From NCBI GenBank assembly GCA_030684555.1, contig JAUXVN010000001.1:62001-126000 (forward strand): a stretch of 64,000 nucleotides of DNA, given 5' to 3'. The DNA is from Ignavibacteria bacterium. GTDB taxonomy: Bacteria; Bacteroidota; Ignavibacteria; Ignavibacteriales; Ignavibacteriaceae. A program made the position numbers and the translations under genes. The notes below the pieces were generated by a model that made no database searches, was not told where the DNA came from, and was given only the letters and a program-made list of their open reading frames with translations. How positions within the stretch are numbered: position 1 is the stretch's first letter; each line of letters begins with the position of its first letter. Below, piece by piece: positions 44,107 through 52,994 of the stretch.

Positions 44107-46305
44107 TTACCTAAGTAATGGCGCAATTACAAGCGAAACTACTGACATAAGTTTTAGTAAAATATTTAAGGACGGACCTGAAGTATCCTTGAATGGATCC
44201 CCGACTGTATCACCGACAACAGCCGCTTTATGGGCATCAGAACCTTTGAAATACTTTTGTCCGTTAATTTCAATACCTTCTTCAAACATTTTCTTTGCAT
44301 TATCCCATGCACCACCTGCATTAGCTTGAAAAATAGCCATTAAAACACCTGTTACTGTTACACCAGCAATCAACCCGCCTAACATTTCTTTACCACCGGC
44401 AAAACCTGTTACTACCGGAACTATCACAGCCATTAATCCTGGAAGAACCATTTGTCTGATTGCTGATTTTGTTGATATTTCAACACATTTACCATACTCA
44501 GCTTTTCCGTCAGCTTCGTGGAAAATTTTTTGATCGGCTTCGGACCAATCTTTTTGCTCTTTACCATCATTCTTTTTCATCACATCTAAAGCAGCTCTTA
44601 ATGCAGGTATGGTATTAAATTGTCTTCTAACTTCTTCAATCATTGCCATTGCAGCTCGACCGACTGCCTGCATTGCTAACGCAGAGAAAAGAAATGGTAT
44701 CATTGAACCTATTAATAAACCTGCCATAACAACTGCTTTTGAAATGTCAATTGATTTCAAATCCGCTGAAACCATAAATGCACCAAAAAGAGCTAACGCA
44801 GTTAAGGCAGCAGAACCGATTGCAAAACCTTTTCCAATTGCAGCTGTCGTATTTCCAACCGCATCTAATTTATCTGTGCGTTCACGTACTTCTTTTGGTA
44901 GTTCAGCCATTTCGGCTATACCACCGGCGTTATCAGAAATTGGACCATAAGCATCAACTGCTAATTGAATTCCGAGAATTGAAAGCATACCTACAGCTGC
45001 AATTGCAATCCCGTATAATCCACCAAAATTGAACGAAAGAATTATTGCAACTGCAATAACAAGCGTAGGTAAAGCTGTAGACATCATACCGACACCTAAT
45101 CCGGCAATAATATTTGTTGCAGCACCTGTTATTGACTGTCTCGCTATATTAAGGACTGGTCTTTTACCACTAGCCGTATAATATTCTGTAATCATTCCAA
45201 TCATCGCACCTGACATAATACCAACTACAGTTGAAAAAAAGATATTCATTGAATAGTAAACATTTCCATCACCACTCCAATCATAAAGTGGATCTTTATA
45301 TGTCCAGGTCTCGGGTAACATCCATTTAATTAAAAACCATGCAGAAATCACCATTAAAACTCCCGCAACAATATTTCCAAAATTTAATGCTTTTTGTGGA
45401 TCGCCACCTTCTTTAACTTTAACGAAAAAAGTTCCGATGATTGACATGACTATTCCAACACCTGCAATCATTAAAGGAAGTAGAACTGCTCCTAATCCGC
45501 TAAAATGATCCTTAAATTCCGGAAGAACAAAAAACGCTGCACCTAAAACCATTGTTCCAATTATTGAACCAACATATGATTCAAACAAATCTGCCCCCAT
45601 ACCTGCAACGTCACCAACATTATCACCAACATTATCTGCAATAGTAGCCGGGTTTAATGGATGATCTTCAGGGATTCCGGCTTCAACTTTACCAACGAGA
45701 TCAGCACCAACATCGGCAGCTTTAGTATAAATACCTCCACCAACTCTTGCAAAAAGAGCTATTGATGATGCACCAAATGAAAATCCGGTAATTACAACGA
45801 TTACTTTGCTTAATTCTGCTTCAGTTGAAAGACCGAACATACTTCCGTAAATTAGTAGAAGTAATCCAAGTCCTAGAACTCCGAGTCCGACAACACCCAT
45901 ACCCATTACTGAGCCACCTGTAAAAGCGATTTCAAGAGCTTTACCTAAACTGGTTCGGGCAGCATTTGTTGTTCGCACATTAGCTTTTGTTGCAACGCGC
46001 ATTCCAATATAACCTGCAAGCGCTGAACAAAATGCACCGACAATAAATGAAACGCCGACAAGCCAAGAAGAATTCTCAGCACTAAAACCACTATATGCCA
46101 ATAAAAGGGCAACAACAAGCACAAAAATAGCAAGTACTCGATATTCGGCTTTTAAGAATGCCATTGCACCTTCAGCTATATGTCCGGCAATTTTTTTCAT
46201 TTTATCATTTCCGGGATCTTGTTTATTAATCCAGGAAGACCGGATGAATGTAAAAATTAGAGCCAACACACCAAACGCAGGAATCAAGAAAATAATTTGT
46301 TCCAT
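44107..46305 (-). CDS. hppA: Membrane-bound pyrophosphatase (ion pump)
   Basis: A 732-residue, about 16-helix pump that couples PPi hydrolysis to H+ or Na+ transport. The catalytic loop [20 protein letters not shown] and [11 protein letters not shown], and a second site with [18 protein letters not shown], are intact. In [10 protein letters not shown] the key position is Ala rather than Lys, which by family rules points to the potassium-dependent class. Na+ versus H+ specificity is not resolved. Follows pth by 20 bases. Confidence 0.96.
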   Translation of the reverse strand: MEQIIFLIPAFGVLALIFTFIRSSWINKQDPGNDKMKKIAGHIAEGAMAFLKAEYRVLAIFVLVVALLLAYSGFSAENSSWLVGVSFIVGAFCSALAGYIGMRVATKANVRTTNAARTSLGKALEIAFTGGSVMGMGVVGLGVLGLGLLLLIYGSMFGLSTEAELSKVIVVITGFSFGASSIALFARVGGGIYTKAADVGADLVGKVEAGIPEDHPLNPATIADNVGDNVGDVAGMGADLFESYVGSIIGTMVLGAAFFVLPEFKDHFSGLGAVLLPLMIAGVGIVMSIIGTFFVKVKEGGDPQKALNFGNIVAGVLMVISAWFLIKWMLPETWTYKDPLYDWSGDGNVYYSMNIFFSTVVGIMSGAMIGMITEYYTASGKRPVLNIARQSITGAATNIIAGLGVGMMSTALPTLVIAVAIILSFNFGGLYGIAIAAVGMLSILGIQLAVDAYGPISDNAGGIAEMAELPKEVRERTDKLDAVGNTTAAIGKGFAIGSAALTALALFGAFMVSADLKSIDISKAVVMAGLLIGSMIPFLFSALAMQAVGRAAMAMIEEVRRQFNTIPALRAALDVMKKNDGKEQKDWSEADQKIFHEADGKAEYGKCVEISTKSAIRQMVLPGLMAVIVPVVTGFAGGKEMLGGLIAGVTVTGVLMAIFQANAGGAWDNAKKMFEEGIEINGQKYFKGSDAHKAAVVGDTVGDPFKDTSGPSLNILLKLMSVVSLVIAPLLR

Positions 46306-46325
46306 TTTTTCTCCTTATTTACTCA

Positions 46326-46925
46326 TTAATTATTTAATTTTTTGTTAAGTGAATTAGTTCCCTTTAACTTTGCATGAGTATCAAGCAACCCTTTAGCGCC
46401 CCCTAAAATAAATGCTTGTGTAAGTTCATTACAAAACTGAAAATTATTAATCACATTTTTGTATTCTTCATCTGAAAAAGACGAAAGCACATATTCTGCC
46501 ATTTTACCTTTTTCAAAAGAATTTCCAACACCGATTCTCAATCGCAAAAATTTTTCTGAATTCAGATGATATATAATCGAATAAATTCCATTATGACCAC
46601 CATCGCCGCCTCCCGGATTTACCCTAATTTCTCCAGATGGCAGGTTAACATCATCATAAACTACTAATATATCTTCAATTGAAATACTGAAGTTATCTAA
46701 CACATTTTTAACAGCAGTTCCACTCAAATTCATATAAGTATGCGGCTTAATAAGCAAAAAAGGAGCATGGTTCACATGCCCCTCTGCAAAATAATAATCA
46801 TATTTAGAAGGAAGAAAACTTATTGAATTTTGTACTGCAATATAGTCCAGAAATAAAAATCCGGCATTATGACGTGTAAGCTCATACTTCCGTCCGGGAT
46901 TTCCAAGACCGATAACTACGCGCAA
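46326..46925 (-). CDS. pth: Peptidyl-tRNA hydrolase
   Basis: A 199-residue Pth that releases peptides from stalled peptidyl-tRNA. Motifs: VIGLGNPGRKYELTRHNAGF with the catalytic His20-like residue, KPHTYMNLSG, VVYDDVNLPSG and GGDGGHNGI. It begins directly after the L25 gene (adjacent stop and start), the common ctc-pth order. Confidence 0.97.
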   Translation of the reverse strand: MRVVIGLGNPGRKYELTRHNAGFLFLDYIAVQNSISFLPSKYDYYFAEGHVNHAPFLLIKPHTYMNLSGTAVKNVLDNFSISIEDILVVYDDVNLPSGEIRVNPGGGDGGHNGIYSIIYHLNSEKFLRLRIGVGNSFEKGKMAEYVLSSFSDEEYKNVINNFQFCNELTQAFILGGAKGLLDTHAKLKGTNSLNKKLNN

Positions 46926-47552
46926 TTACACTTCTTTCTCTTTACCTTTGGCAATAACTTCAGGTTGAGTTTTTACATCATCGGTTTCTGTAGCTTCCTT
47001 AGCTCCACGTGGAGGACTAACAGTAACAACTACCTGTTCAGATCCATTTAGAATTACAATATTATCATAATTTAGATCTGCCACATGAATTGATGAACCC
47101 ATCTTCAATTCTGAAATATCTATTGGAAGACTTTCCGGAATATCTGTAGGATCACAACTGATATTTAATTTGTGCAGTAAACCTTGTAGTTGTCCACCAT
47201 CTCTCACTCCAACCGGGGTTCCGATTAATTGGACCGGGACTTCTAATTCAATTTTTTCACCTTTAACCAAACCGATAGCGTCAAAGTGAACAATCCGATC
47301 GGTAACAGGATCAAATTGAACATCCTTAATTACACAATCTTGTTGATATTGATTATCCAACTTCAGACTGATGATGTGGGCTTCGGAAGTAAAAACAAGT
47401 GGTTTTATTTTTTTCTCATCCACATCAAAGCAAACCGGTTGAATACTTTTTCCGTAAAGTACACCGGGGACTCTACTGTTTTTTCGCAAAGTTGAACGAG
47501 CTGATTTAGTAAACTCCGTTCTCACGTTACCAAGTAATTCTACTTTTTCCAT
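46926..47552 (-). CDS. rplY: 50S ribosomal protein L25/general stress protein Ctc
   Basis: A 208-residue long-form L25 (TL5/Ctc): N-terminal 5S-rRNA-binding domain with STLRKNSRVPGVLYG and VIKDVQFDPVTDRIVHFD, then the C-terminal TL5 domain (VPVQLIGTPVGVRDGG, LPIDISELKMG, VVTVSPPR), and a Lys/Glu tail. Lies 23 bases after prs, before pth. Confidence 0.95.
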   Translation of the reverse strand: MEKVELLGNVRTEFTKSARSTLRKNSRVPGVLYGKSIQPVCFDVDEKKIKPLVFTSEAHIISLKLDNQYQQDCVIKDVQFDPVTDRIVHFDAIGLVKGEKIELEVPVQLIGTPVGVRDGGQLQGLLHKLNISCDPTDIPESLPIDISELKMGSSIHVADLNYDNIVILNGSEQVVVTVSPPRGAKEATETDDVKTQPEVIAKGKEKEV

Positions 47553-47575
47553 TTTTTCTCCAAAAGATCTCTTAA

Positions 47576-48520
47576 TTAACCTTTATCTACTTCAAACAAT
47601 GAACTTATTGATTCGTTTTTATATGTTCTGATTATTGCTTCTGCAAAAATTTCAGAAGCTGTAACAGCAACAATTTTTTCTGAGTCAGAAACGTGAAATA
47701 ACGGAATCGTATCGGACACATATAATTTATCTATAGCTGAATTATTAATTCTTTCTACAGCTCTTCCAGATAAAAGTGGGTGAGTAACAGCTCCAAAAAC
47801 TCGAAGTGCCCCTTTATCTTTTAGTGCAGCTATTGCACCTACAAAAGTACCTGCAGTATCTATTAAATCATCAACAAGAAGAACATCTTTTCCTTCAACT
47901 TCACCGATAATATTAACAACTTCTGCAAAATTTTGTTTTGGTCTGCGTTTATCAATTACAACCAAATTTGCCTGCATTCTTCTTGCATAAGATCGAGCCA
48001 TTTTAATTCCCCCCACATCGGGAGAAACGACAACAAAATTATCGCTTGATTCTGCAAGAACACTACTAAAAATAGATGAGCCGTACAAGTGATCAAACGG
48101 AATATCAAAAAATCCTTGTATCTGTGCTGCGTGAAGATCCATCGTCATCACTCTATCAGCACCGGCTTCAGTAATTATATTGGCAATAAGTTTTGCAGTT
48201 ATTGCAACTCGTGGTTGATCTTTTCTATCCTGCCTTGCATAACCAAAGTAAGGGATTACTGCTGTAATCCTTTTAGCTGAAGCTCTTTTGGCAGCATCAA
48301 TCATTATGAGTAATTCCAGAATATTTTCAGCAGGAGGAAAAGTTGATTGCACTATAAAAACATCAGAGCCGCGAATATTATCTTTATATTTAACCCAAAT
48401 CTCGCCATCACTAAACTTCTGTAAATCAACCTCTCCAAGTGGCACACCTGTTTTTGCGGCAATTTTTTCAGCCAATTTTGGATTTGATCTACCTGAAAAA
48501 ATCTTAAAATCAAAGCTCAT
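47576..48520 (-). CDS. prs: Ribose-phosphate pyrophosphokinase
   Basis: A 314-residue PRPP synthetase with the usual motifs: FSGRSNPKLAEKIA, FSDGEIWVKYKDNIRG, PYFGYARQDRK, the PP-binding DLHAAQIQGFFDIP, KRRPKQN and the PRPP-binding VLLVDDLIDTAGT. It makes PRPP for nucleotide, His and Trp synthesis. First gene of the operon prs-ctc-pth-hppA. Confidence 0.98.
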   Translation of the reverse strand: MSFDFKIFSGRSNPKLAEKIAAKTGVPLGEVDLQKFSDGEIWVKYKDNIRGSDVFIVQSTFPPAENILELLIMIDAAKRASAKRITAVIPYFGYARQDRKDQPRVAITAKLIANIITEAGADRVMTMDLHAAQIQGFFDIPFDHLYGSSIFSSVLAESSDNFVVVSPDVGGIKMARSYARRMQANLVVIDKRRPKQNFAEVVNIIGEVEGKDVLLVDDLIDTAGTFVGAIAALKDKGALRVFGAVTHPLLSGRAVERINNSAIDKLYVSDTIPLFHVSDSEKIVAVTASEIFAEAIIRTYKNESISSLFEVDKG

Positions 48521-48558
48521 TTAGGTGGTTTTTCTTAATTTGGATTAAAAATAGACAA

Positions 48559-48589
48559 CAAATATACTCAAACACTCTTCATAAGTCAA
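48559..48589 (-). promoter_or_regulatory. Candidate promoter (TTG-N20-TATATTTG) of the prs operon
   Basis: On the minus strand TTG (48587-48589), 20 bases, then TATATTTG (48559-48566), 38 bases upstream of the prs ATG. Elements and spacing fit the Bacteroidota -33/-7 consensus. Confidence 0.55.
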
Positions 48590-48661
48590 TAATCAAGTCC
48601 AAATGAATTTTTGTGTTTTTTTAGGAATGAAAGATAAAATCAATCCGATCTTCAAATAGGA

Positions 48662-49324
48662 TTAAAAATCCCGTTTCTTTCTGAACAGAAATATTATAAC
48701 TATGAGTAAAACAAAACCGGACAAAGCATATATCCAATAAGGAGTTTCTTTTAGCTTGTATGGTCTATAGGTAACTGATATAGTTTTTCCCTTTCCAACT
48801 TCAGATAACTGATAACTCCATATATAATTATTCTTTTTTACTTTAGTTGCGTTATGTGTTATAATTTCTCCGGGGAAATTATAAATATATTCTACTTGAA
48901 ATGCCGAACCGTCAAAACCAAATCCGGTTGCTATTGGCGAAATGAATTGTGAAAATATCTTTTGTCCGGCTGCCCCATCCTGTAAAACAAATTGGGCTTC
49001 AGAAAAGGGTTTCATATTATTCAGATCAATAATATTAGAGAATGAAAGTTCAATTACTGCATGAGAGGTTGTATCAGTTGAATCTGAATAGACTGAAATA
49101 TTTGTAACTTCAGAAAAAGAAGATGTGAATTGACTGCGTATAGAATCAGCGTTAAATAATCCCACTTGATCTAATGTAATCATTTTAACCGGATCCGAAA
49201 CTTGAAGCCAATAATGAATCTTCATTGTGCCTGAGCCATCAGGATTAAGGCTGACTTCTTGTTGAAAATTAAGACAGCCTGAAAAGTTCAGTATTAGTAT
49301 TATTGTAGGAATGATTAGTTTCAA
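48662..49324 (-). CDS. Membrane-anchored lipoprotein, LppM-like layout
   Basis: A 220-residue protein with a lipobox NFSGC ending at Cys17, a beta-rich exported domain (QQEVSLNPDGSGTMKIHYWL is typical of DUF3153/LppM-type proteins), and one C-terminal membrane helix at about residues 195-214 followed by RKKRDF. The protein is thus held at both ends. Function unknown. It stands alone between prs and fmdB. Confidence 0.75.
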   Translation of the reverse strand: MKLIIPTIILILNFSGCLNFQQEVSLNPDGSGTMKIHYWLQVSDPVKMITLDQVGLFNADSIRSQFTSSFSEVTNISVYSDSTDTTSHAVIELSFSNIIDLNNMKPFSEAQFVLQDGAAGQKIFSQFISPIATGFGFDGSAFQVEYIYNFPGEIITHNATKVKKNNYIWSYQLSEVGKGKTISVTYRPYKLKETPYWIYALSGFVLLIVIIFLFRKKRDF

Positions 49325-49336
49325 TTTATTCTCACC

Positions 49337-49363
49337 TTGGTCAATTATTTAACGTTATATTTG
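49337..49363 (+). promoter_or_regulatory. Candidate promoter of the FmdB-type gene
   Basis: TTG (49337-49339) and TATATTTG (49356-49363) with 16 bases between. The -7 element matches; the spacing is shorter than the 20 bases seen elsewhere here. It is 83 bases upstream of the ATG. Confidence 0.4.
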
Positions 49364-49446
49364 AACTAAAAATTTGATGCAGTAAAGTTATAGAAATATT
49401 TTCTTTTTTTCATTAAGTTTCGCCGTTTAATTTTTAAGGAAAATAA

Positions 49447-49719
49447 ATGCCTAATTATGATTATAAATGTTATGAGTGCGATCACGCTTTTGAAGTTTTT
49501 CAAAAAATGTCAGATGCACCGTTAAAGAAGTGCCCAAAATGTAATGGTAAAGTGAAAAGACTTATTGGAACCGGTTCAGGTCCGATTTTCAAAGGTACAG
49601 GTTTTTATCAAACAGATTACAAAGCAAATAGTTCCAACAAAAAAAGTGATAAACCAATAGAGACTAAAAAAGTTGATCCTCCAAAAACAACTGAGTCCAC
49701 TTCGGATGGGAAGAAATAA
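49447..49719 (+). CDS. FmdB-family zinc-ribbon protein
   Basis: A 90-residue protein with a zinc ribbon: MPNYDYKCYECDHAFEVFQ, then KKCPKCNGKVKRL, giving the two CxxC pairs. The family (FmdB/CxxC_CXXC_SSSS) also shows the GSGPIFKGTGFYQTDY block seen here, followed by a Lys/Ser/Thr-rich tail. Often taken as a regulatory or metal-binding protein; role not known. Confidence 0.9.
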   Translation: MPNYDYKCYECDHAFEVFQKMSDAPLKKCPKCNGKVKRLIGTGSGPIFKGTGFYQTDYKANSSNKKSDKPIETKKVDPPKTTESTSDGKK

Positions 49720-49723
49720 TTTT

Positions 49724-49750
49724 GAGTCGAAATATTACATTTCGACTCTT
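49724..49750 (+). terminator. Terminator hairpin of the FmdB-type gene
   Basis: GAGTCGAAAT (49724-49733) and ATTTCGACTC (49739-49748), a five-base loop and TT after the stem; begins five bases after the stop codon. Confidence 0.7.
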
Positions 49751-49775
49751 ATAACCATACAGCTCTTCTTACGTT

Positions 49776-49810
49776 AGATTTTTAGATGAGGAATATTCGT
49801 CTAAAAATCT
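49776..49810 (-). terminator. Hairpin overlapping the stop codon of the barrel protein gene
   Basis: AGATTTTTAGA (49776-49786) and TCTAAAAATCT (49800-49810) are perfect inverted repeats around 13 bases, including the TAG stop of the minus-strand gene. Probably ends the long envelope operon. Confidence 0.5.
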
Positions 49811-52800
49811 GCTCCGATTGAGAAGTAAAATACAGGTTTCGAAAAGCTATGACCATCATAAGCATACGCCATATCGAATCGCAAGAGGAAATATAGGAAA
49901 TAAAGTCGCGCTCCATACCCGGTTCCCATTAACAAATCTTTTGATACGATATTTCCATTTAGATTTCGTTCAAATAATTTAAGCTGGCGGTTATTATTCC
50001 ATGCAGCTCCCATATCGATAAATAACACACCAAGTACATCTCTAAATAAAATTGGAAGCGCTCCGGTTAGTAAATATCTTATTAGCGGGAATCTAAATTC
50101 CATATTCATCAAAGTGTATTTTGAACCAATTCTTTCAGCATAATTAAACCCGCGCATAGGCAATGCTGCAGTCAGGAAAGCAAAATCCTGAGGTGTTTCC
50201 AAAGGAACTTCGCCGGTTGCAAAAGACCGGTTTATCCAATTCTCAATTCCACCGAGGAAAAATCGTTGTGGATTTTTACCTCCCGAATAACCTGCAGAAA
50301 ATCTTATTGCGAACGAATAATCATACCAAAATCTCCAGTAACTTCTATAATCACCTAAGATTGAATAAAAACCAAATCGATCTGTCTGAACGAAAGGATT
50401 GCTAATAAAATCAAGTCTGTAACGTGAGCCGTCAATTGGGGCTGTATAACCAAAAATTGTATTATCGTGAACAAAACTTAGTGCGGGAATTATATAATTT
50501 ACTTTTTGAGTTTCTTCATTTGTATTATCAAGATTTTCTGCTGAAACATTCAAGTAGCTCAATCCGGCATCAATCCTATAATATCGACTGAGCGGATAAC
50601 TTGCTGATAATGAGAGTCCGTAGTTTCTAAATCTGAAAATGTTGAGGTATGGACCTCGTTGAAGATATAAAAACCTTGCTGTGTGAAAACCTTCAATTCC
50701 GTAATTGATTCTGTTAGGAAGATAATAATAGGCTAAACCGTAATCACTATTTTTCAAATCAATCTGTAAACTTGTTAATCCTATGAGCCGATGATTGCCA
50801 AGCATATCACTGAAGGAAATAACAGTTGTCCCCAATAATCCGTACATCGTATTATAACCGGCATTCGCATAAACAATATCAGGTGAGAAATTTATTTTGT
50901 AACGGTTTACGACAAAGTTACCGCTGGAATCAATATTAGTAGTCAGATTAAAATTGTTATTTTTAATTTTTGTTGTATCAATCTGCATAATATCTTTTGA
51001 ACCAAAAACATAATTTCTAAAATCAACCGAAGATGAATCAGTATAAGTTTTTGAAGTATCAATAATAGCACCGGTCACAATCTCAAAATCGTTTTTCGTT
51101 TTATTCTCTGCCTCTTCAATCGGTTCCTGCTTTACACTATCTATTTCTTTTTTAGTACCAGGATTTCTTAATTTCGACATATAAAGCGTCAACTCAAGTG
51201 AATCTTTTTCGAGATCAATATTGAATGGATTATTGAGTAAGAAAATATTATAAGCTGATTGATACATCGAAGAAAATGAAAGTTTTTTTCCGTCAAGAGA
51301 AATTGAGAGTTGAGATACGCCGTTTAATGAATTGGTAACAGGAATAGCAGGTATGTCTACAACTGAACTTACGGAATCATTTTCATCAAGAATAATTCTC
51401 TTTTTATAAATATTATTTATTCCATTTAGATCGGAAATAAAAAGAATAGATTTCCCATCCGGGCTAACTACCGGAGATGACTCATCACTATATTTATAAT
51501 CGGTAACTCTGGTGATAGACTTTGTTTCGAGGACAATATAATAAAGATCATTTTGAGAGTAATTATGATTTTGAATTCTAAAAGATTCATCAACTTGATT
51601 TGAGTTCGTAAATTCACCTCGGTCTGAGGCAAAAACAATTTTCTTCGCGTCTGGCGACCAAACCGGATCAGAATCAGTAAATATATCATTTGTTATATTG
51701 GTAACAACTCTTGAATGAATATTGTAAATATAAATATCACTTTGAGTGTTGTTATGTCCGGAGAAAGCAATATTTTCACCATCAGGAGAAATACTTACAG
51801 AACCAATTCCATCAAATTTAAATGGAAGAATTTCTACATCTTCTTCTTTAACATCAATCAAATAAATAACATCATAACCACTACTTTTAGCAGAGAGTGC
51901 GATAAAATTACCGTCCGGTGACCAACTAAGTCCGGGAGTTAAAATATTTAATTCTTCAAAATCGGCAGTTCGATTTCCTTTAACTAATCTTTTAATAACT
52001 TTGCCATCAACTGCATTCATCAAATAAACATCGAAATAAAAATCTCGGTTAGAGATAAATACAATCTTATCACCTTGTGGTGAAATTGCCGGACTTGTAT
52101 TGTAGAACCCGCCATCCTTTCGATGATCAGTTAATCTCTTTGCAAATTCATCAGGATCTTTTCGAGTTGATATATCAGGCCAAAACTCACGCTTTATATC
52201 TTTTTTCCATCTTTCATTTAGTTCTTCAAGAGTTAAACCAATAGAGGTCTTTAAACCGTCTTCAAGACTTCCTTTACTTTTAATATTGTTTACAAGTTCG
52301 CCTACTTTTTGTTCACCATATTTTTTTGCGATGTAATTAAAAACCGCTTGTCCTCCTCTATATGCAAAATAATTACTTAGATTCGGAATATCCGGAAGAT
52401 ATTCATTGATAGCAGCATCTCTAATAAACATATCGGTGTTTGTATCCCATCCGAGTGAAAGATATTCCGCTAAACCTTCATTAAACCAAAGGGGAAGTCT
52501 AATGGAAATATTGTTAGAAATAACATTCTGCATTGAACCACCATAAAACATATCATTAATAACTGCATGAACAAGTTCATGGTGTATAACATGACGGAAC
52601 ATTTTATAATTGCCTGTATAAGGCAACACGACCCGGTTTTTAAATAATTCTGTAAAGCCACCAATACCTTCACTCAAATATTCGTCAGTTACATTCGTCT
52701 CTTGAAAATCGTTTTGTGAGTAATAAAGAATTAATGCGATACGATTATTTATACGATAATTAAGATTTTGAGAGATAGAAGCTAATGCATCTTCAGCAGC

Positions 52801-52980
52801 TTTTGAGGCAAACTCAGCAGTAGTTTTTCCATCTTTACTAAAATAAATATCAAAATGTTCGGTCTGGATAAAGTACCATTCAAAACTTTTGTATTGAACT
52901 TTATTTTGACCAAATTGACCAAAAGTTTGAAAAGATATTAAAATTAAAAAAAATAGAGCATAAACAGCTTTGTTAATCAT
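49801..52980 (-). CDS. Peptidase-MA / TolB-like propeller / Omp85-like barrel protein
   Basis: A 1059-residue outer-membrane protein built of three parts. After a signal peptide (residues 1-21), a gluzincin-like metalloprotease domain (about 25-270) shows HHELVHAVINDMFYGG, that is HExxH, and an EGLAEYLS helix. Residues about 285-590 hold PD40/WD-type propeller repeats (AISPQGDKIVFISNRD, VVSPDGKSILFISDL, SLDGKKLSFSS). The C-terminal third (about 705-1059) looks like an Omp85 surface-antigen barrel with MRGFNYAE, akin to the VRGF loop, and a terminal Phe. It might be a protease sensing or trimming secreted cargo, which is inference. Last gene of the envelope operon. Confidence 0.88.
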   Translation of the reverse strand: MINKAVYALFFLILISFQTFGQFGQNKVQYKSFEWYFIQTEHFDIYFSKDGKTTAEFASKAAEDALASISQNLNYRINNRIALILYYSQNDFQETNVTDEYLSEGIGGFTELFKNRVVLPYTGNYKMFRHVIHHELVHAVINDMFYGGSMQNVISNNISIRLPLWFNEGLAEYLSLGWDTNTDMFIRDAAINEYLPDIPNLSNYFAYRGGQAVFNYIAKKYGEQKVGELVNNIKSKGSLEDGLKTSIGLTLEELNERWKKDIKREFWPDISTRKDPDEFAKRLTDHRKDGGFYNTSPAISPQGDKIVFISNRDFYFDVYLMNAVDGKVIKRLVKGNRTADFEELNILTPGLSWSPDGNFIALSAKSSGYDVIYLIDVKEEDVEILPFKFDGIGSVSISPDGENIAFSGHNNTQSDIYIYNIHSRVVTNITNDIFTDSDPVWSPDAKKIVFASDRGEFTNSNQVDESFRIQNHNYSQNDLYYIVLETKSITRVTDYKYSDESSPVVSPDGKSILFISDLNGINNIYKKRIILDENDSVSSVVDIPAIPVTNSLNGVSQLSISLDGKKLSFSSMYQSAYNIFLLNNPFNIDLEKDSLELTLYMSKLRNPGTKKEIDSVKQEPIEEAENKTKNDFEIVTGAIIDTSKTYTDSSSVDFRNYVFGSKDIMQIDTTKIKNNNFNLTTNIDSSGNFVVNRYKINFSPDIVYANAGYNTMYGLLGTTVISFSDMLGNHRLIGLTSLQIDLKNSDYGLAYYYLPNRINYGIEGFHTARFLYLQRGPYLNIFRFRNYGLSLSASYPLSRYYRIDAGLSYLNVSAENLDNTNEETQKVNYIIPALSFVHDNTIFGYTAPIDGSRYRLDFISNPFVQTDRFGFYSILGDYRSYWRFWYDYSFAIRFSAGYSGGKNPQRFFLGGIENWINRSFATGEVPLETPQDFAFLTAALPMRGFNYAERIGSKYTLMNMEFRFPLIRYLLTGALPILFRDVLGVLFIDMGAAWNNNRQLKLFERNLNGNIVSKDLLMGTGYGARLYFLYFLLRFDMAYAYDGHSFSKPVFYFSIGADF

Positions 52981-52994
52981 AGTTATGTTCCGGT

